Assembly (NCBI GenBank): GCA_917880885.1
Contig: OU862933.1
Coordinates: forward strand, 13,173,679-13,237,678
Direction of reading: 5' to 3'
From: Limnephilus marmoratus
Taxonomy: Eukaryota > Arthropoda > Insecta > Trichoptera > Limnephilidae
Length of the DNA stretch: 64,000 nucleotides
Of the stretch, positions 1 to 11,529 are shown in pieces. Numbering within the stretch: the stretch's first letter is position 1; the number at the start of each line of letters is the position of its first letter. A program made the translations under genes and the position numbers. Below the pieces are notes generated by a model. That model was not told where the DNA came from, searched no databases, and saw only the letters and a program-made list of their open reading frames with translations.

Positions 1-2249
1 TTTTTTACAACTTGACAAATTTGTTCCTTCCATTTCAAATTTTTATCGATAATGACTCCTAAATATTTGATTGTGTTTGTTGTTTTTAATATTGTGCAGT
101 TTTGGATACAATAATTTTTACTATGTGTTTTGGAATTATCATGGATGATGATGTCAATGTTTTTAGGGGTATCATTTTTGTGTATTGCAAATGGAATTAC
201 AAATGTTTTATCACCATTTAGTGATAGTAAATTTACGTCGAAGAAATTCTTTAAAATATTTATGTCTTCGGTGGCTTTAAATGTTACTTTTTCCCAAGTT
301 TTATCGCTAATTATTAATACCGTATCATCGGCATATGAAGTAATTTGGCCATGTAGTGGTTGAAAAAAAATGTCATTAACATATATGGTGAAAAGGATTG
401 GTCCTATTACTGTACCTTGAGGGATTCCAAAGTCTGATATTTCTTTATCGCTATTAATCTGATTTATTTTTACGACTTGCGGTCGATTTTTTAGGTAGTT
501 CGAAATCCATTTAATTGCATTGTCTTTTATACCTATATTGTTTAGTTTTTTTAGTAGAATCTCATGGGATATACTATCAAAAGCTTTTCTGAGATCAATA
601 AATATACCGGCACATTTTTCACCTTTATCCAATGATTCGTTGATGTATGAGGTTACATTAGCAATAGCATCTTGTGTGCTGAGTGACTTTATAAAACCAA
701 ACTGGTTTTTGTGAAGAATTTTATTACTTTCTAGGAAACTGACTAATTGATTTTTCACAATTTTTTCAAAAATCTTTCCAATGTTTGAGATTAGACAAAT
801 TGGGCGATAGTTAGTTACTTGTTGAGGATCTCCAGATTTATAAATAGGTGAAATAATTGTATTTTTATAGTTTGTCGGAAATATTCCCTCTGTTAAACTT
901 AAGTTTATCAAATGAGTAATTGGTTTCACCAAATGAATTTTCATGGATTTTAGAAAATGTACTGTAATAAGGTCAAATCCGGGAGACGAACCTCCTTTCA
1001 TGCCTTCTATTATTTTTAAATCTTCACTTTCTGAGGTTTTTTCAAATTTTGATAAATTACTATGATTTTGTACATTTTCAATCGTTTGTGTTTTCGGGTT
1101 AAAAGATTTATTGATATTTTTCGCAAGATTTTTTCCTACATTAGCAAAAAAAGAATTAAAGATGTTTGCACATTGTTTAGGTTGATTATTAGCATCTATG
1201 ATTTTATTTTCATGTTCAATGTATTTTATTTTTTGTGTTTTTTTAGTGTTATCCATGGCTAAGTTAACTGTTTTCCATATTTGTTTATTGTTATTGTCTG
1301 TAGAAAGTATTTTATTTTTGAAATAGTCTTCTTTATTTTGTTTGATACAGTTTGTTAATTTATTTTTAAATTTTTTGTAAAAAGTGTATGCTTTTTCATT
1401 TAGAGGAATTTTCAATGTTGTTTTGTAAAGTTTTTCTTTGTTTTTAATTGATATTATAAGTCCTTGTGTTATCCAAGGCTTTAAAATTCTTAGTTTAGAT
1501 TTAATGCGGACTGTAGTTTCAGTAGTTGAATTTTTTATGTGTTGAGACAATATATTTTCAAAGTTTTTTGAGCAAGTCTCGGTATCATAACTATTTAACA
1601 CATTGTTCCATTGTTCATTTCTTAGTTTTTTGGATAAAATAGTCATATTTGTGTAGGATTTTGTCTTTGTTAGATTAAATTTTTTATGTTTAATTTTGTT
1701 ATCATAGAAAAGAATGCATGCATGGTGGTCAGTTATATTCGTTTTCCAAACAATTGATTTCATTTTGTCGATATCTTTAATATTTATGTTAGTCCATATA
1801 TGGTCTAAACAAGATGGAGTGTGATTTTTTATCTCTCTCGTATTTTTGTTAATGCACGATATGAAGTTAAATTCAGTCATACAATTAATATATTCATTTT
1901 TGAAATTATTTTCTACGTTTTCATTAATGTTTATATTAAAATCTCCTGCAACAAAGCAAAGTTTATTTCTAAATTTTAACAGTATGTGTTTAAATTCATT
2001 TATAAATGACGAGATATTCGAACCGTGTGTTCTGTAAACAGCTATTATGTAGTAGTTTGTTTTGTCGAGTTTTAATTGTATTTCAATACAGTTTACTAGA
2101 TGTATAGGATGTTCAGTTAGTTTGACAATATTAAATTTATCGTGAATGAATATGACGAGACCACTATTTTTATTGATGTTTATTTTGGTTGTAACATAAT
2201 TATATTCTGGTAAATGATAGGTGGGTGATTCGTCATTAGTATTTCTTCG
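1..2249 (-). mobile_element. 5'-truncated non-LTR retrotransposon (CR1/Jockey-like), endonuclease and RT, open off the left edge
   Basis: Read on the minus strand, one frame (codons starting at plus positions divisible by 3) stays open where I translated it from about 2249 to the window edge. It holds the back part of an apurinic-type endonuclease: GDFNIN near 1929-1946 and a T-D-H-H site near 1722-1733. The reverse transcriptase follows: QFGF near 700, FIDLRKAFDS near 571-605, GIPQGTVIGPILF near 387-425, YADD at 324-335 and YLGVIIDKNLKW near 30-65. The first strand of the endonuclease is missing and an in-frame stop lies at 2250-2252, so the copy looks 5'-truncated. No disruption was seen in the domains I read, so the copy is probably young. 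Clade is inferred from motif style only. Confidence 0.85.
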
Positions 2250-2252
2250 TCA

Positions 2253-3032
2253 TTAAGACCACGACCCGACATTTTGTATGTTGGTAATAAAATTAATTTA
2301 AATTTTTGCTAAAAAGTCAAACGTGTACAACTTTTCCTAAAGAGTTATAAAATCACTACACTTGATTGTCCACTAAAAACACTCTAATAACTTATTTTTA
2401 TTTGAAAATAATCTAACACTGGCGAAATTTTATATTTCTACCATAGTCTGAAAGTATCTATAGTATATTTAAAACTTATTTTTAAATATGATAAATCAGA
2501 TAAATATCCACAGTAATCACAATAGTTCACATCCACGAAAAAAGCAAACAATAATTCGATATAATAATGTATTACTCGGTGGGCGTCTTCGCTTGAGAAT
2601 CTTATGAGTGCTTATAAGAACCGCCTGCGCAATCGCTTGTGTAAAGACGCGGAAAGAATTCAAACTGATTCAATTTTCGCTCTGAGTTGGGATTTTTTTC
2701 CCTTCAAATCTCCGTAACTTTGATTAGGATACGTATTACGGATAAATATCGCAAGACGTCAGTAGAGTAAAGATTTGAGAATTTTTGGGAGTTTAAATTT
2801 TACCATATTCAAGTATGTTTCGTATACATAACGCTGGAGAAACTTTGCGGCGCACCGACTCGCCGCCCGCGTACAGGGCTTGTACAGTGCGGCGCAGTGG
2901 TGCGCTTCCCGCAGGCAAAGGGTTAAGTGTCTTAATTTAATTAAATTCTACAAAAGAGATTGGGCTAGTGTCAAAGTAATAAGATTAAACGTGGCAGATG
3001 GCATAAAGGGCCTATGTTCTGCAGTATAATTG
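2253..3032. other. intergenic, no gene seen
   Basis: AT-rich except for a short GC-rich patch at about 2835-2925 that ends in GGGTTAA, the kind of end seen on the piggyBac-type MITEs elsewhere in the window. I could not find a matching left end, so this is not called as an element. Confidence 0.5.
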
Positions 3033-3315
3033 TTTTTTTATTTTATTTTATTTTTTATTGAAAGAATAGATAATACATATTAAAATCAACAAACAAGTCC
3101 TGCTAAGCCAATTGAATTCGCTTGTCAACAGGTGCTTATATTTTAGTTACATATAGATTTTTTACATCTTATATCTACAGATTCAACATTTATTCATACA
3201 TATCAATATAAATATTTTTTTCCGATAGCCAATTTTTCACCATATATTTAACTTTATTCATAGAATTACATTGCTTTATGGTGTCAGGTAATAAATTAAA
3301 TATCTTCGGTATAAT

Positions 3316-3332
3316 GTATTCAAACGTTCTCT
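3316..3332. repeat. target-site duplication, left copy (17 bp)
   Basis: GTATTCAAACGTTCTCT, repeated exactly at 4598-4614 on the other side of the RTE-like LINE. Confidence 0.9.
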
Positions 3333-4597
3333 TCTTCTTCTTCTTCGATGGCGCTACAGCCATATCAAGCTTTGGCCGCCTGCAACAGTCGCCTCCAACT
3401 CCTCCTGTCCTCAGCGGCTGACTTACAATTTAGAACCTGGAGAAGCTGTGCTGCATCCCCTCTTACTTCGTCTTCCCACCTCAGTCTGGGTCTTCCCACT
3501 TTTCTCTTTCCACCTGGGTGTCCAGTCAAAATTCTTTTTGGGACGCGTGTATCCGGCATTCTCTGTACATGCCCAGCCCATCTCAGACTGAGGAGTCTCA
3601 TATGTGTTGAGATGCTAGGTGCCTTATATATATCATACAATTCTGTATTGTGCCGGATGCGCCACTGTTCGCCCTTTTTCACGGGTCCACATATTCTTCT
3701 CAGCACTTTTCTTTCAAAAGTATCCAGCATTTCAGCCATCTTTACCGTCAGTGTCAGCGCCTCATATCCATATGTCAATACAGTTCTAACAATGGTCTTA
3801 TATGTGGTTATTTTGGTTTTTCTGTGGACACTACGTGACTTAAACACTGGCAGCAAAGAGAAGTATATTTTGTTTGGCTGCTGTGATTCTCCTTCTGATT
3901 TCTGCTGGATCCTCATTGTTCTCTGTCAGACTGGAGCCCAGGTAGGTGAATTGATCGACTACTTCGTATGAGTAGTTGTCTTTCAATTGTGCACTACTTC
4001 TTCTTCTGTGTGAAGGGTTCCTGCTCTGTATCATTTTCGTTTTGTTGACATTAACCTGCAGTCCTACTTCCCGTGCCGCTGTTTCTAAAGGATCGAAGAC
4101 ACCCTTAATGGCTGAAATTGATCTTCCGACAATGTTAATGTCATCCGCATATCCGAAAACTTGACTGCTCTTGAAACAAATATTGGAGCCAGTGTCTATT
4201 AGCGTTTTTCTTATTACATGTTCGAGCACAATGTTGAAGAGAGTTGGAGCCAGACCGTCCCCCTGTTTTAGTCCCTGCGATACTGTGAATTCTTCCGACA
4301 ATTCCCCATCTATTTTGACCTGACATCTTGAGTCTGACATTGTGGCTTTGATGAGCCTAACCAATTTAGGTGGAATCTGGAATTGAAGTAGTATGTCATA
4401 TAGACACTCCCGATCTATGCTATCATATGCTTGCTTGAAATCTATGAATAGTTGGTGTATATCTATATCAAACTCCCAGCACTTTGCCAAGATCTGCCTG
4501 ACGGTGAACAGTTGGTCTGTTGTGGATCTACCGGTGCGGAAGCCTGCCTGATACTCTCCCAGTAGGTTTTCTGCGTACTTATCAATTCTTTGTTTCA
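3333..4597 (-). mobile_element. 5'-truncated RTE-like LINE with (GAA)n tail, frameshifted
   Basis: Minus-strand reverse transcriptase from fingers to C-terminus: FRTGRSTTDQL near 4525-4560, FIDFKQAYDSIDRE near 4410-4455, LKQGDGLAPTLFN near 4240-4280 and FGYADDIN near 4140-4165, then a C-terminal region with LRWAGHVQRMPD and GRPRLRWEDEV near 3430-3570. The frame shifts by one base somewhere in 3840-3916, so the copy is dead. The 3' tail is a GAA repeat, seen as CTTCTT units at 3331-3347. It is bounded by a 17-bp target-site duplication. RTE-clade assignment is by the C-terminal motifs and is inference. Confidence 0.85.
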
Positions 4598-4614
4598 GTA
4601 TTCAAACGTTCTCT
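4598..4614. repeat. target-site duplication, right copy (17 bp)
   Basis: Exact copy of 3316-3332. It resumes the reading of the older LINE beyond the insertion. Confidence 0.9.
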
Positions 4615-4759
4615 GTCCGTACTTATTGTTAAATTTCGGAACTATTAACCCGTCGTTGCGCGTGAATCTAGTGCTGTATTTATGTTCTAATTTCTCTTTA
4701 TGCTGCGGGGTAAATATGTGTTGAATTATAATTTTTAATTATTGGATTGTATTTTTCAG

Positions 4760-6632
4760 CCTGCAGTCCAATAAATGGTGAAGAATCTCTAGCCCACGAA
4801 CCGATGTTAGGGATCGGTTGGCTAATTAAAGGAGCTGCATCTCTAGTGGTAGCCAATCGGCTTAACAAGTTGTCCATTGTGGACGATACAGATATTAATG
4901 CTGAAAACTCAACCGTGTTCCTTACAAATGCGGTAGAAGCCTTCAGAACGTGCCTAAACCTTAGATCAACTTGCACCGAAGATGTTCATATTTCTGCTTT
5001 CGCTCAATACGAGCTGGCTCTGCTGCTGTTAAGAGAGGAAGACGTAAGTTGAACAAATTTACATTTATCATTGAAAAAGAAGATAATACTAATAAGTCTA
5101 AATGAAACACGAAACAAAACAGTATATAGAAAATAAAAATGTAACGGTCACAACTGGGAATCGAACCCAGGATCTTTGTCTTATCGGGACAATGCCTCAA
5201 TCAACTCGGCCATTGAGACCTAATTTTTTTAGGTCATTTTTGTCGATCTCATACTATAATTACAATTAATAAACAACAAAAAAAACCTTAAACAACATTT
5301 TCACAAAAAGAAAACAAGGGGTTCTAAAAATTCCAATATTTAACCCGTCTGCTTGCTTAGGAATAAATACATCCCAAAACACGTAATCGCGTTGTACTTT
5401 CATAAGACCAAAAACATCTCGAGCGACCTTACATTTTAAAAGCTATATATCTGTCTTCCTCTCATGCAAAAATATGTATTTTTCTTTTAACCAGAAAGAG
5501 AACGAAATAATGCTTCTTATTGTCTTTGAAATATGAAAGCTATCTTGAATAGATATTTTACAATCTCGATCCAAAGTGACAGTTTCTGAATTTACGCCCG
5601 AAACCGAGACTTTCAGATTGTGAGGTGCGAATATATTGAACCAAGCAGACGGGTTAAAATTGTACCTTACCATTTTATTGCGTAACATTTAAATTCGAAG
5701 TGTTACAAATCTTGAAAAAGTCCTCACGGCTTTGTAACAATAATATTGTATTATTTTTATGATTAAATTATTAACAAATAAGTATGTAATTTATCTCATC
5801 CTGCGCAAATTTTATTAACATCCTATGTATGTCTTATGAATTAAAGCATTTGAATTTTTTTTGCTTGTTTTTACACTGACAACATCATAAAAATTCGAAA
5901 GAAACATTCGTTCATGAAATTTCTATGTGAATACTGTTATAGACATTTGACATTCTAGTATCTCCTGTTTTTGTTGCTTTCATACACGTGAGAAGGAAGA
6001 TTTTTATGGATGGCTTTTAAGACGATCGTCGATGACTTAGATACTGCGAATATAATATCAAATCTTTTAAGCGTTAGATGTTAAAAAACATTTTAATTTA
6101 AAAACAATTTAAACAACACACTCTAGCGTTACAATAATTGCTTCCAAGACTGCATCTCTTACTCATTATAGCATGCATCCTACTCAGAGTTCAGGACCTT
6201 TCCCGCTGGTGTATTGCAGTATTCAACCCGTCAGTGGCTGAGTTGGCGTCGCGTCCCACCTAGGCGTCGCATTTTCGATTCCTCAGATGGATAAGTCCTT
6301 CATCACGACACAAGCAACATTTTCCACCTACCGTGGTGGTAGTAGTAGATTTTAAAATATTGTCAGTTTATTCGTAACTCGGTAATGTTTGTCTTTCTTT
6401 AAAAAAAAGGCTTTTGTGTTTTTGTCTGAAGTCATGTCATAATCACATGTGTAACTTTCTTAAATTGCTTATTATACTGTGATGTTATTTTTTACAGACC
6501 AGACCAGAAGGAAAACTCCTACTCATCAGATCTCAGTCGCAATATAAAGATTTTGACTTTGAACATCGCCTCAATGTCCGGATCAACTCAACCCTGAAAA
6601 AGTTGGAAAAATTCGAATCAGACATCAAATGA
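4760..6632 (+). CDS. TTC39-family tetratricopeptide repeat protein, last two coding exons (partial gene)
   Basis: Exons 4760-5043 (acceptor TTTTTCAG, donor GTAAGT; enters in phase 1, leaves in phase 0) and 6498-6632 (acceptor TTTTACAG; TGA at 6630-6632) give about 139 C-terminal residues. The segment AFAQYELALLLLREED, joined to SQYKDFDFEHRLNVRI and STLKKLEKF, matches the end of TTC39/Iml2-type proteins, where a last TPR helix pair is followed by a YKxYxxExRLxxRI helix. The N-terminal TPR domain lies upstream, outside the window or in exons I did not find. TTC39 proteins are cytosolic TPR scaffolds; TTC39B is linked to lipid metabolism in mammals, but no function can be read here. The 1.45-kb intron carries a tRNA-like sequence, a piggyBac-type MITE and a SINE. 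Confidence 0.72.
5146..5219 (-). tRNA. tRNA-like cloverleaf (anticodon GAT), possibly a SINE head
   Basis: On the minus strand: acceptor GTCTCAA pairs with TTGTGAC at 6 of 7 positions; the anticodon stem TTGTC/GACAA is perfect with loop CCGATAA; the T arm CTGGG-TTCGATT-CCCAG is perfect; the B box is GGTTCGATTCC. The anticodon would be GAT (Ile). Nuclear Ile tRNAs in animals normally have AAT or TAT, so this is more likely a tRNA-derived repeat or pseudogene than a working tRNA. It sits in a TTC39 intron. Confidence 0.35.
5344..5653. mobile_element. piggyBac-type MITE (310 bp)
   Basis: Flanked by TTAA on both sides (5340-5343 and 5654-5657), with terminal inverted repeats CCCGTCTGCTTG and CAAGCAGACGGG. 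TTAA duplication plus CCC ends is the piggyBac hallmark. A related, more decayed sequence is at about 55430-55740. The short minus-strand open frame inside has no recognisable product. Confidence 0.8.
6225..6380 (+). repeat. tRNA-derived SINE, copy 1
   Basis: Starts with an A-box-like TGGCTGAGTTGGCG and a B-box-like TTCGATTCC, followed by GGATAAGTCC. The same head appears at 25640-25760 in SUN intron 2. It lies in the last TTC39 intron. Confidence 0.5.
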
Positions 6633-6739
6633 ATTTAACAATAAGGAAACGTCTTCATTACAAAGAATCATTTATTTACATGAACTAATTTACATTATTT
6701 GGGAGCCACCTCTGGGCTAGAGTCCCAAAATACCTGAAA

Positions 6740-6950
6740 AACCTACATCATTCTCTGTAAAGAAGGGCGGTCCAGTCTGGACAATCTGTTGTTAACAGAC
6801 CGTTTACCATCTTTATTGCACAGACGCAATGTAGGAATTCTGAGTCTGTTCTACAGTTATTTCAATGGAGCCTGCTCGAAGGAGATAGCAGCATTGACCC
6901 TCTGGGGGTGGCGATCCTTGTCTTAACGCTGTACAGAGAGGGGCTCTTAT
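6740..6950 (+). mobile_element. decayed LINE 3' fragment
   Basis: One plus frame reads LLHRRNVGILSLFYSYF then GACSKEIA, a pattern common near the C-terminus of Jockey/CR1-type reverse transcriptases. It begins about 100 bp after the TTC39 stop, so it may be part of that gene's 3' UTR. Confidence 0.55.
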
Positions 6951-7679
6951 GAAGTATAATATTATTATATACATAATGATCAATGATATTTCTGCCCATT
7001 AGTAAATGTTTTTAGCTAAAAATGTATGCCGTATTTCTGTCGAGCTTAGAATTGTTATATTTATAAGAGTGGAGGGTATTTCACCATCCTCTTGACAGCT
7101 TGTAATAATGTATATTAATTAACAACCAAAAAAATACTCCCAATAGGCAGAAAATCCGGCTAACTTATCAGATATATAGCCACAGTTCTTAGGTCGAGTA
7201 CCGAAGAGTTAACTCGGACTTTATAAATAAATAAATCTGAAATATAAGTTATCCTGTGGATAAGCTATCAAGAGTATGGTGAAATACACCCTATAGATAT
7301 TACAGAATAGGTATACAAACTATAGTTAGGAAGGGTTGTTTCACAGAATTGATTCTCAAGTTCTGCGAAAATCCTATTTAAGTTCTTTTATTATCTAAGT
7401 ACTCTGAGACAACTGATCCATGTTAAAATAATAACAGAATTTCAATAGAACTTAACTTGAATTTGAAATGTAATGAATTGTTCAAATTCTGTGTAACAAG
7501 CCGTCCTAAGGGTGTTTCGCATAAAATCAAGTGTGTCAAATGGCCAATCAGCGTCATTTTGTTTTTTTTTTCACCTTTGAAATATTTCCTTTAAAGTCGA
7601 TTCGGTCTGTTTCAGCTTTATATCAAATTATTTGGGAATTACAACTAGGTGAACTAGAAATTTCAACAGTGCATTAAAA

Positions 7680-8030
7680 CTATATATTTTGCCTTTGATA
7701 GAAAAGTCAACTTGAGTACGATTCTCCCGTCTGGAACCCACATTTTAATATTAATATACAAGCCATGGAAAGAATGCAAAATAAATTCTTATGTATTCTA
7801 AGTTTTAAAAGTGTATTCCAGCAAATTTGTTGAACTACAACACTCTTATGATATGAAAATGGTTAATTGTCAAACAGAAGGATTTTCACTGACTTGATAT
7901 TTCTTATTAAAATTCTAAATGATTTGGTAGCCCAGAATTGCTTGCATTGATAAGCTTTCAGATTCGACTACGTAATACTAGAATTCGGGATTTATTTCAG
8001 TGCAGAAATTGTGGGGCTAGCTATCATATG
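7680..8030 (+). mobile_element. decayed LINE RT fragment
   Basis: A plus frame reads LEYDSPVWNPHF and then AMERMQNKFLCILSFK, the thumb region motif found after the YLG motif in many non-LTR reverse transcriptases. Several stops follow. Confidence 0.55.
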
Positions 8031-8670
8031 TATTCCTCTCTGCCTAGAATACTAATGGGAGGAAATAATTATGCTGAGTCATTGGAGGTTATCCACCACT
8101 TACCTGCCCTGGTATAAGTAACAGGTGGTTACTCCTTCAAGGCTCTCGCAAGATTTTTTGTTAAACAAAGCTACATTTATTTATGTTGAATGAATCTAGA
8201 CCTCCATACGCTGTTAGTAAGCAGTATGCAAGTGCTTAACACGAAAAACAAAATGCAAAAAACAGGTTAGTAAGACAAAGATAAATTAAACAGGGCAAAA
8301 GAAAAACTCATTCATGAGGCTCCATGAGGCGGCATTGCATCTGTAAAAACCTGCAAGCACCTGCATAAAATAAAGAACATAAATAATACAATAAATCTCA
8401 AATCAATTGGCAAGTATCAACAAAAAATGTGAATGGCATTCGGTCTGACCATAAACTACACTTAGCTTCCGTGTTCTTCAGCCAACCACCCAGTGAAGAA
8501 TATTAACTGAATTTTTGGGGTAAAATCCCCGAAGACTAAAAGATAATTAAAATTATGCTAATTTAATGGATATTTTCAATTTATCACTAAACAAATACAA
8601 AATGTTACCGAGGCAGTTCAGTTATGTATAATTACTATTCAAATGTAAAAGTCCCTAAAAAGGGCGTTAA
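8031..8670. other. intergenic, nothing recognised
   Basis: AT-rich, no coding or repeat structure that I could support. Confidence 0.5.
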
Positions 8671-8674
8671 TAAA

Positions 8675-9010
8675 TCATCATCATCTTCTTCCCCTTATCC
8701 TATTCAGGTCGGGGACCCATTGCATTGACGAGGCGCCTTCGTTCGTCCCTGTCTTGCACTGTTTGTTCGGCTTCCGTCCGTGGCAGTCCCATCCTCTCCT
8801 CACGTTTTTAGAGTTGTCTCGCCCAACTGTGTCTAGGACGGCCCACTGGAGTCTACCCTCTAGAATTTCACTCGGTATTTTTCGGAATTCGGTCATCGGA
8901 CATTCTTAGAACGTGCCCAAGCCACCTCAGTTTGTCGAGTTTCTTATTTAATCCCGTTTCGTAACTCCTGCCACTCCTCTCAAGTACCTCATTTCGGCAT
9001 CTTGGACTCT
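8675..9010 (-). mobile_element. decayed RTE-like LINE 3' end
   Basis: Minus-strand frames read an LRWLGHVLRM motif near 8905-8940, GRPRHSWARQL near 8815-8850 and VQDRDEWRRLVNAM near 8705-8750, interrupted by stops. This is the same C-terminal architecture as in the copy at 3333-4597. Confidence 0.6.
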
Positions 9011-9199
9011 ACAACGTGTCCGTTCGTTTAGCGTTAATAAATAATTTGCGATCAGCTGATAAGCATTACAGGGCAGTTTTGCTTTTCTACTTATCAAAAA
9101 AAAAATTAAATACTGAAACAGACCTAGAATGTCAAAAAAATGGAGCTGATTTTCCATTTGATGAATGCTATCTACATTTGAATTTCTGCAAAACAACCC

Positions 9200-9789
9200 A
9201 GCCTAAGAAAACTTAGAGAAATGATGATTGCCTTACGTCCAGGTCCAAGGTGACCCTTTAGAAGGGATTGATATTATAACTTAAGTTATTACGGATCTAT
9301 TGATCTCACCAACATTTATTGTGATTTATTTTCTAGTCAGTTAACATAATTTCCTCGGTAATTTACGCCAGCATTCGAAAAAGAAAAAGCAATATTTTTT
9401 TTGTTGAATTTTAGCCTTTATAGAATAACAAATTTTATTATTAATATATACAGTAATGTACGTACTCATAACTTACAATTTATACAATGTTTTATTGTAT
9501 GTATGAAAAATTATAATAATATCTGTTTCTAATTTTATTACTTCCCAGAGATGTTAAATTATTTATACTATTACATTTATGTGTTACTTGCGTCTATACA
9601 CCTTTGCATGTTATTATAATATGTATTATAGGTGCATATTTACCAAAATTATTATAAAAATATATTTATAAACCAAGACAATAGTTTTGAACCAACTTGT
9701 AATGCAAATAATTTTAGGTACCTATAAATATTTTTGTCTTAATATTTGCCATTTATCTATGTATACACCATTTACATATATTATATACT
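9200..9789. other. intergenic, very AT-rich
   Basis: No gene or clear repeat. TATA-rich runs only. Confidence 0.5.
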
Positions 9790-10454
9790 ATAGTCTGTCA
9801 AAAAAGAGTAGAAAATATATGAGGGCGCCACTGTTGTTCAAATGGCAATACTAAACACATAACTCATGGTGTTAAAGTAAAGCTGTGTAACCTACATTTT
9901 TATAAAAAATTAAAAAGGCATAAGAGTGGAAAAAATATTTTTTCATTGCAGTATAGATACCCTCCGATCTCAAAATTAGAATTATTATTATTATTATACC
10001 TTTGCAATTTTGTGTTAATATAATGAAGAATAACTATAACGAAATGAAATATAAAGCACAGTTTAGAAATTGCTCACTTTTATTTAATACTAGCTTAAGT
10101 ACCTAGCGTTGCCTGGGCTTTAGATCGTGTCTCTAATTTTAGATCTGAATATATTTAACTCATTCAGATCTAAAAGCAATGTAACTAAACTCACCGTTAG
10201 TGATTCTTCCTTTCTATCTACTGTTAAGTTCAAATTTATGTTAAATTAAATTAAAGCAAATCGCTTTTTTGAAACACCTTTTAATCAAATTTATGTCATG
10301 AGCCAAAAATGTTTTTTTAAATGTGGTTTACTGTGTTCTACACATTCAGTGACATTTCACTTTAAAAGAATATTTGACAGTTAAATTGGTGTTGCCAGTC
10401 TAAAAATTTTGTAGTTCAATTTTTTATATTTTCTACTGTTATTTGACAGACTAT
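9790..10454. mobile_element. 0.67-kb MITE, copy 1
   Basis: Ends are AGTCTGTCAA...TTGACAGACT next to TA, followed inwards by AGAGTAGAAAATAT. Inside lies a palindrome around AGATCTGAATATATTTAACT. Three more copies are at 10470-11330, 17527-18197 and 48449-49299. No protein is encoded. The TIR resembles that of the larger element at 36683-37894 (CAGTTTGGCAAG, then TGTAGAAAATA), which carries helix-turn-helix coding remains, so both probably belong to one TA-duplicating superfamily. Confidence 0.85.
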
Positions 10455-10469
10455 ATATTGTAATACATA

Positions 10470-11330
10470 TAGTCTGTCAAGTAAGAGTAGAAAATATAAA
10501 AACTTGAACTACTAAATTTGTAGACTGGCAACACCAATTTAACTGTAAAATATTTTTTTGAAGTACACTGAATGTATAGAACACAGTAAACCACATTTTA
10601 AAAAACATTTTTTCTTCATGACATAAATTTGATTAAAAGGTGATTTATAAAGCGATTTGCTTTAATTTAATTTAACATAAATTTCAATTTAACAATAGAT
10701 AGAAAGGAAGAATCACTAATGGTGAGTTTAGTTACACTACTTTTAGATCTGAATGAGTTAAATATATTCAGATCTAAAATTAGAGACATGATCTAAAGCC
10801 CAGGCAACGCTAGGTACTTTATCTAGTATTAAATAAATGTGGGCAATTTCTAAACTGTGCTCCATTTTTTATTACATTATAGTTATTCTTCATTATGTTA
10901 ACACAAAATTGCAAAGGTATAATAATAATATACCTATACGCAATTCTAATTTTGAGATCGGCGGGTATCTATACTGCAATGAAAAAATATTTTTTACACT
11001 ATTATGCCTTTTTATTTTTTTATAAAAATGTAGGTTACACAGCTTTACTTTAACACCATGAGTTAAGTGTTTAGTATTGCCATTTGATAAACAGTGGCGC
11101 CCGCCTTTTTATTTTTTTATAAAAATGTAGGTTACACAGCTTTACTTTAACACCATAAGTTAAGTGTTTAGTATTGCCATTTGATAAACAGTGGCGCCCG
11201 CCTTTTTATTTTTTTATAAAAATGTAGGTTACACAGCTTTACTTTAACACCATGAGTTAAGTGTTTAGTATTGCCATTTGATAAACAGTGGCGTCCTCAT
11301 ATATTTTCTACTCTTATTTGATAAACTGTA
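10470..11330. mobile_element. 0.67-kb MITE, copy 2 (inverted, with triplicated end)
   Basis: Reverse orientation of copy 1, starting about 15 bp after it. It is longer because a segment of about 98 bp near its right end occurs three times (11006-11297). Without the two extra units it would have the same 665-bp length as copy 1. Confidence 0.85.
11006..11297. repeat. three tandem units of about 98 bp
   Basis: Each unit runs from TTTTTATTTTTTTATAAAAA through GTTACACAGCTTTACTTTAA to CAGTGGCG. The three are almost identical. Only the last continues into the normal MITE end. Confidence 0.85.
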
Positions 11331-11529
11331 CCTACCTTATCATGTAGTAGAATGCAAAATAAGTTGCTTCTAGTACAATTTTAAAAAGGTTCTAGGAGAA
11401 ATGATTATGAATTTATAAAGATATTGGCAAAATTGATAAGTATGTCTTAGAAAAAGGTAATCTTTATTAATATTGGACTAAAAAACGTTACTTATGAAAA
11501 GTCTGAAATTTTCATTCAAGTCCTTTTTT

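Larger units (their letters stand above)
3033..4725 (-). mobile_element. older LINE 3' fragment, split by a later LINE insertion
   Basis: Two pieces, 3033-3332 and 4615-4725, join across the insertion at 3333-4597. On the minus strand they translate to the far C-terminus of a non-LTR reverse transcriptase, with YGQRTFEYIIPKIFNLLPD followed by a tail typical of such proteins. The A-rich 3' end is the run of T and TTTTA units at 3033-3060. The fragment lies about 35 bp upstream of the TTC39 acceptor at 4759. Confidence 0.65.
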
